Both the position numbers and the translations under genes were made by a program. A stretch of 64,000 nucleotides of DNA from Gonatopus flavifemur (taxonomy: Eukaryota > Arthropoda > Insecta > Hymenoptera > Dryinidae). Shown one piece after another: positions 61,950 to 64,000 of the stretch (position 1 is its first letter; the number at the start of each line of letters is the position of its first letter). The notes under the pieces were generated by a model, which saw only the letters and a list, made by a program, of their open reading frames with translations, was not told the DNA's origin and did no database searches. The stretch is taken from contig JAFFJZ010000003.1 in NCBI GenBank assembly GCA_018340375.1, positions 8,122,001 to 8,186,000 on the forward strand. The letters run 5' to 3'.

Positions 61950-62108
61950 TTTTTCACCTTTAAATTTCCACGAAAATTCTAGTACACGTATCAGAAAATT
62001 CTTGTATTTATACTGGAAAATTGAGGTGAAAAACTTGGTGAGAAAATTCACAGAAATTTTCGAGTTCCTGGGTTCCGGAAACTTCCAGTTTTTTTTTTAA
62101 CAGTGTAA
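61950..62108. mobile_element. partial copy of the 38.7-kb element family
   Basis: TTTTTCACCTTTAAATTTCC mirrors GGAAAATTGAGGTGAAAAA. The right end TTCCAGTTTTTTTTTTAACA followed by GTGTAA matches the complement of the 38690 terminus. Confidence 0.6.
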
Positions 62109-64000
62109 TAATGATTATTTTGAATTATTTAATTTGATTTTTCTGTTATGCATCCACAAATTTGTGTTATATCATTTAACAAAAAACATCAACTTTCATA
62201 AAATCCAAAATAAACCAGTCATGCCAGCCGAGGAGCCAGCGATTAAATTAGCTAAATACTAGCTGTGTTACAAGAGAAAGTTGAGTTGCTTCAATGAAGT
62301 TCCGTGCATGAATTGAGTTAGGAGAGCTGAGTCTCTTTGATGCGATAGTTCACGTTCAGTTATAGTGGCTAATTTAGGCATCTCACAGTTCCAGGCATCC
62401 ATCTACATGTGTAGATATAATGTATTTGCTCTCATTTCCATTATTCGTTATCATTTCACTCACAAACCAACATGAGAAACCATGTATTCTTATAAATATA
62501 ACGATGTAAAAATGAAACACACCATTCGCTTCGAAGTTTTTTGCGATTTGAGATATTTTATCAAAGAGTATTGTTCAGGGAGTCTGACATGGATCTGAAG
62601 TCGCATTATGTACATAAGCGGAAACGGAAAATAATAATGCAAGTGGAGCGGAAAAGGGAGATACGTGATGAAGATTGTATACGCGTGTAGGAACGAAGAG
62701 AGAAAGATTCTTACAGATGTATTTGTGTGTGATACTACAACCGAGCAAGCGTGGTAGAGAAATTCACGTGTCAGTTCATGTATGAGTGCATAGGGTTGGA
62801 TTTTACATCTATACACGGTGTCTTTCTCGACTGTTTCTTTTTTCTCTTGGTACTCAGTTCCTTAACTGAGAAAACTTGGAACGCTTGTTATTTTTTATAT
62901 TAAAATCCTTTTGTCCCACGTCAACCGAGGTGTGACCCGATCAAATAGCTTTTCGTGTCACGTCATTCAATGCCATACTCTGGGAATAAGTTACGTTATT
63001 CTGTTGTGAAACCATGACTCTGAATATTCTCATTTTGCTTTTCTCCTTCTCGAATCGTGTGCATTAATTTGTCTCTGGGATTGGATGTACGTCGTTTCGG
63101 AATACCGATTTCATCGTTGTATAATTAAAATATTGGCATATCGCCTGGAGGGGAATTGGAGAACGATACTCGTTTCATGGTTTTTATCATAAATAATTCG
63201 GAGAAAACTTCATATGGGTTTGTAATTTATAGCTGGAAGGGAAATATGAACGTTTGTATTTGAAATCTCGATTCATGATATATTTTTGCGAAAAGTATCA
63301 GCTAAATTTGGAATAATCGGTACTCAACATTTAGGAACTCCTCATTTGTTTTATCATCCATATCTCCTCGGAGAATATTCAAGCACACAGAACGCGAATA
63401 CAAAATTGTCCATTTTATTCGTCGCTAAGTAATGTGGCACTTTGCGTGGTTGATTCCCTTAAGAGATTGGTATTCTTATACCTCGTTTCGCGCTGGAATA
63501 ATAAAGTCCAGGCGACAGAGTTTCGATCCAACGTGAAATTTCTCTTCGGAGTAGCATACAAGTGCAATTTTCTACATAATTGGCGAACGACACGATTCTA
63601 CGCGAAATAAATGCGAAGAGATGTGATTGAATAATAATTCAAATGGACAATTTTTTCTGCTTTCAAACTGCCAAAAAAGTTTGAAAATGACGCAATATCA
63701 TTGTTAGGTGAACGAAAGCTCGTAAGGAAGTGAGAAAGTGTCACTTTATAACTGAAAAGTATGTGCATTAATGTGAGCGCATGATGTTTTGTTTTTGAGA
63801 ATATATTTGTCACCGTGGGAATGGACCAACAAAGTATACACATTTATCTGTCCATCTTGAGTTTTGAATGCGAATACTCTCTTCTTTGGTGCGAGACATT
63901 TGTGCTTTTGTACAATTCTAAACGAGATAGGTCGAGAAGGAAAGTCAAAGACTTGTGTTTGTCGTCCACTTTTACAATCCTTCTGAAAATTGACCCAATG
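62109..64000. other. AT-rich stretch to the window end
   Basis: No exon, RNA gene or repeat boundary found. Confidence 0.5.

Overview
This window looks like a piece of an AT-rich, intron-rich arthropod nuclear genome, most likely an insect. The clearest evidence is a cuticular-protein exon at 3.3-3.9 kb with an RR (chitin_bind_4) motif and a Gly/His pentapeptide tail. Supporting signs are short GT-AG introns, a TATA-box promoter, and many short terminal-inverted-repeat (fold-back) elements. No bacterial, plasmid or phage feature was seen. Almost all open frames are short chance ORFs. The window is mostly intergenic or intronic DNA with a few terminal or internal exons. All structures were read by eye; nothing was folded or searched.

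Layout. 0-1 kb: a possible minus-strand terminal exon. 1.3-1.9 kb: one copy of a ~600-bp dispersed repeat, with its inverted partner at 53.2-53.8 kb. 2.9-3.9 kb: a small repeat, then the terminal exon of an RR cuticular protein. 4-20 kb: AT-rich DNA with fold-back elements (6.7, 13.0, 15.1, 16.0, 18.4, 19.6 kb) and two weak exon candidates (8.5 and 11.5 kb). 20.2-20.8 kb: the 3' end of an unrecognised minus-strand gene, with two in-frame exons, a 105-bp intron and a poly(A) signal. 23-26.5 kb: more fold-back elements and a local duplication.

26.8-33.0 kb is the most unusual part. A TATA/CCAAT promoter (26.95 kb) precedes an exon without ATG that ends in a strong splice donor. Beyond it lie six ~85-nt hairpins in three alternating A/B pairs (27.86-28.80 kb), a seventh at 30.56 kb, and a CpG-richer block of imperfect tandem repeats (30.7-32.1 kb). 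Those repeats share a long-range stem with compensatory changes, and one carries a hAT-like insertion whose empty site survives in the neighbouring repeat. Another hairpin (32.21 kb) and a small exon with ATG and a GTAAGT donor (32.96-33.01 kb) follow. My inference is one transcription unit whose first intron carries a structured-RNA array, possibly a microRNA cluster. Substitutions between copies keep the base pairs and keep the mismatches in the same places.

33-64 kb is AT-rich and nearly gene-free, with more fold-back elements (33.4, 34.6-35.2, 38.7-39.5, 41.2, 44.0, 51.6, 57.5, 62.0 kb), a tRNA-like segment at 39.1 kb, and a GC-rich possible promoter/first exon at 54.4-54.6 kb. No genes here can be shown to act together, except that the promoter, hairpin array and small exon may belong to one transcript.
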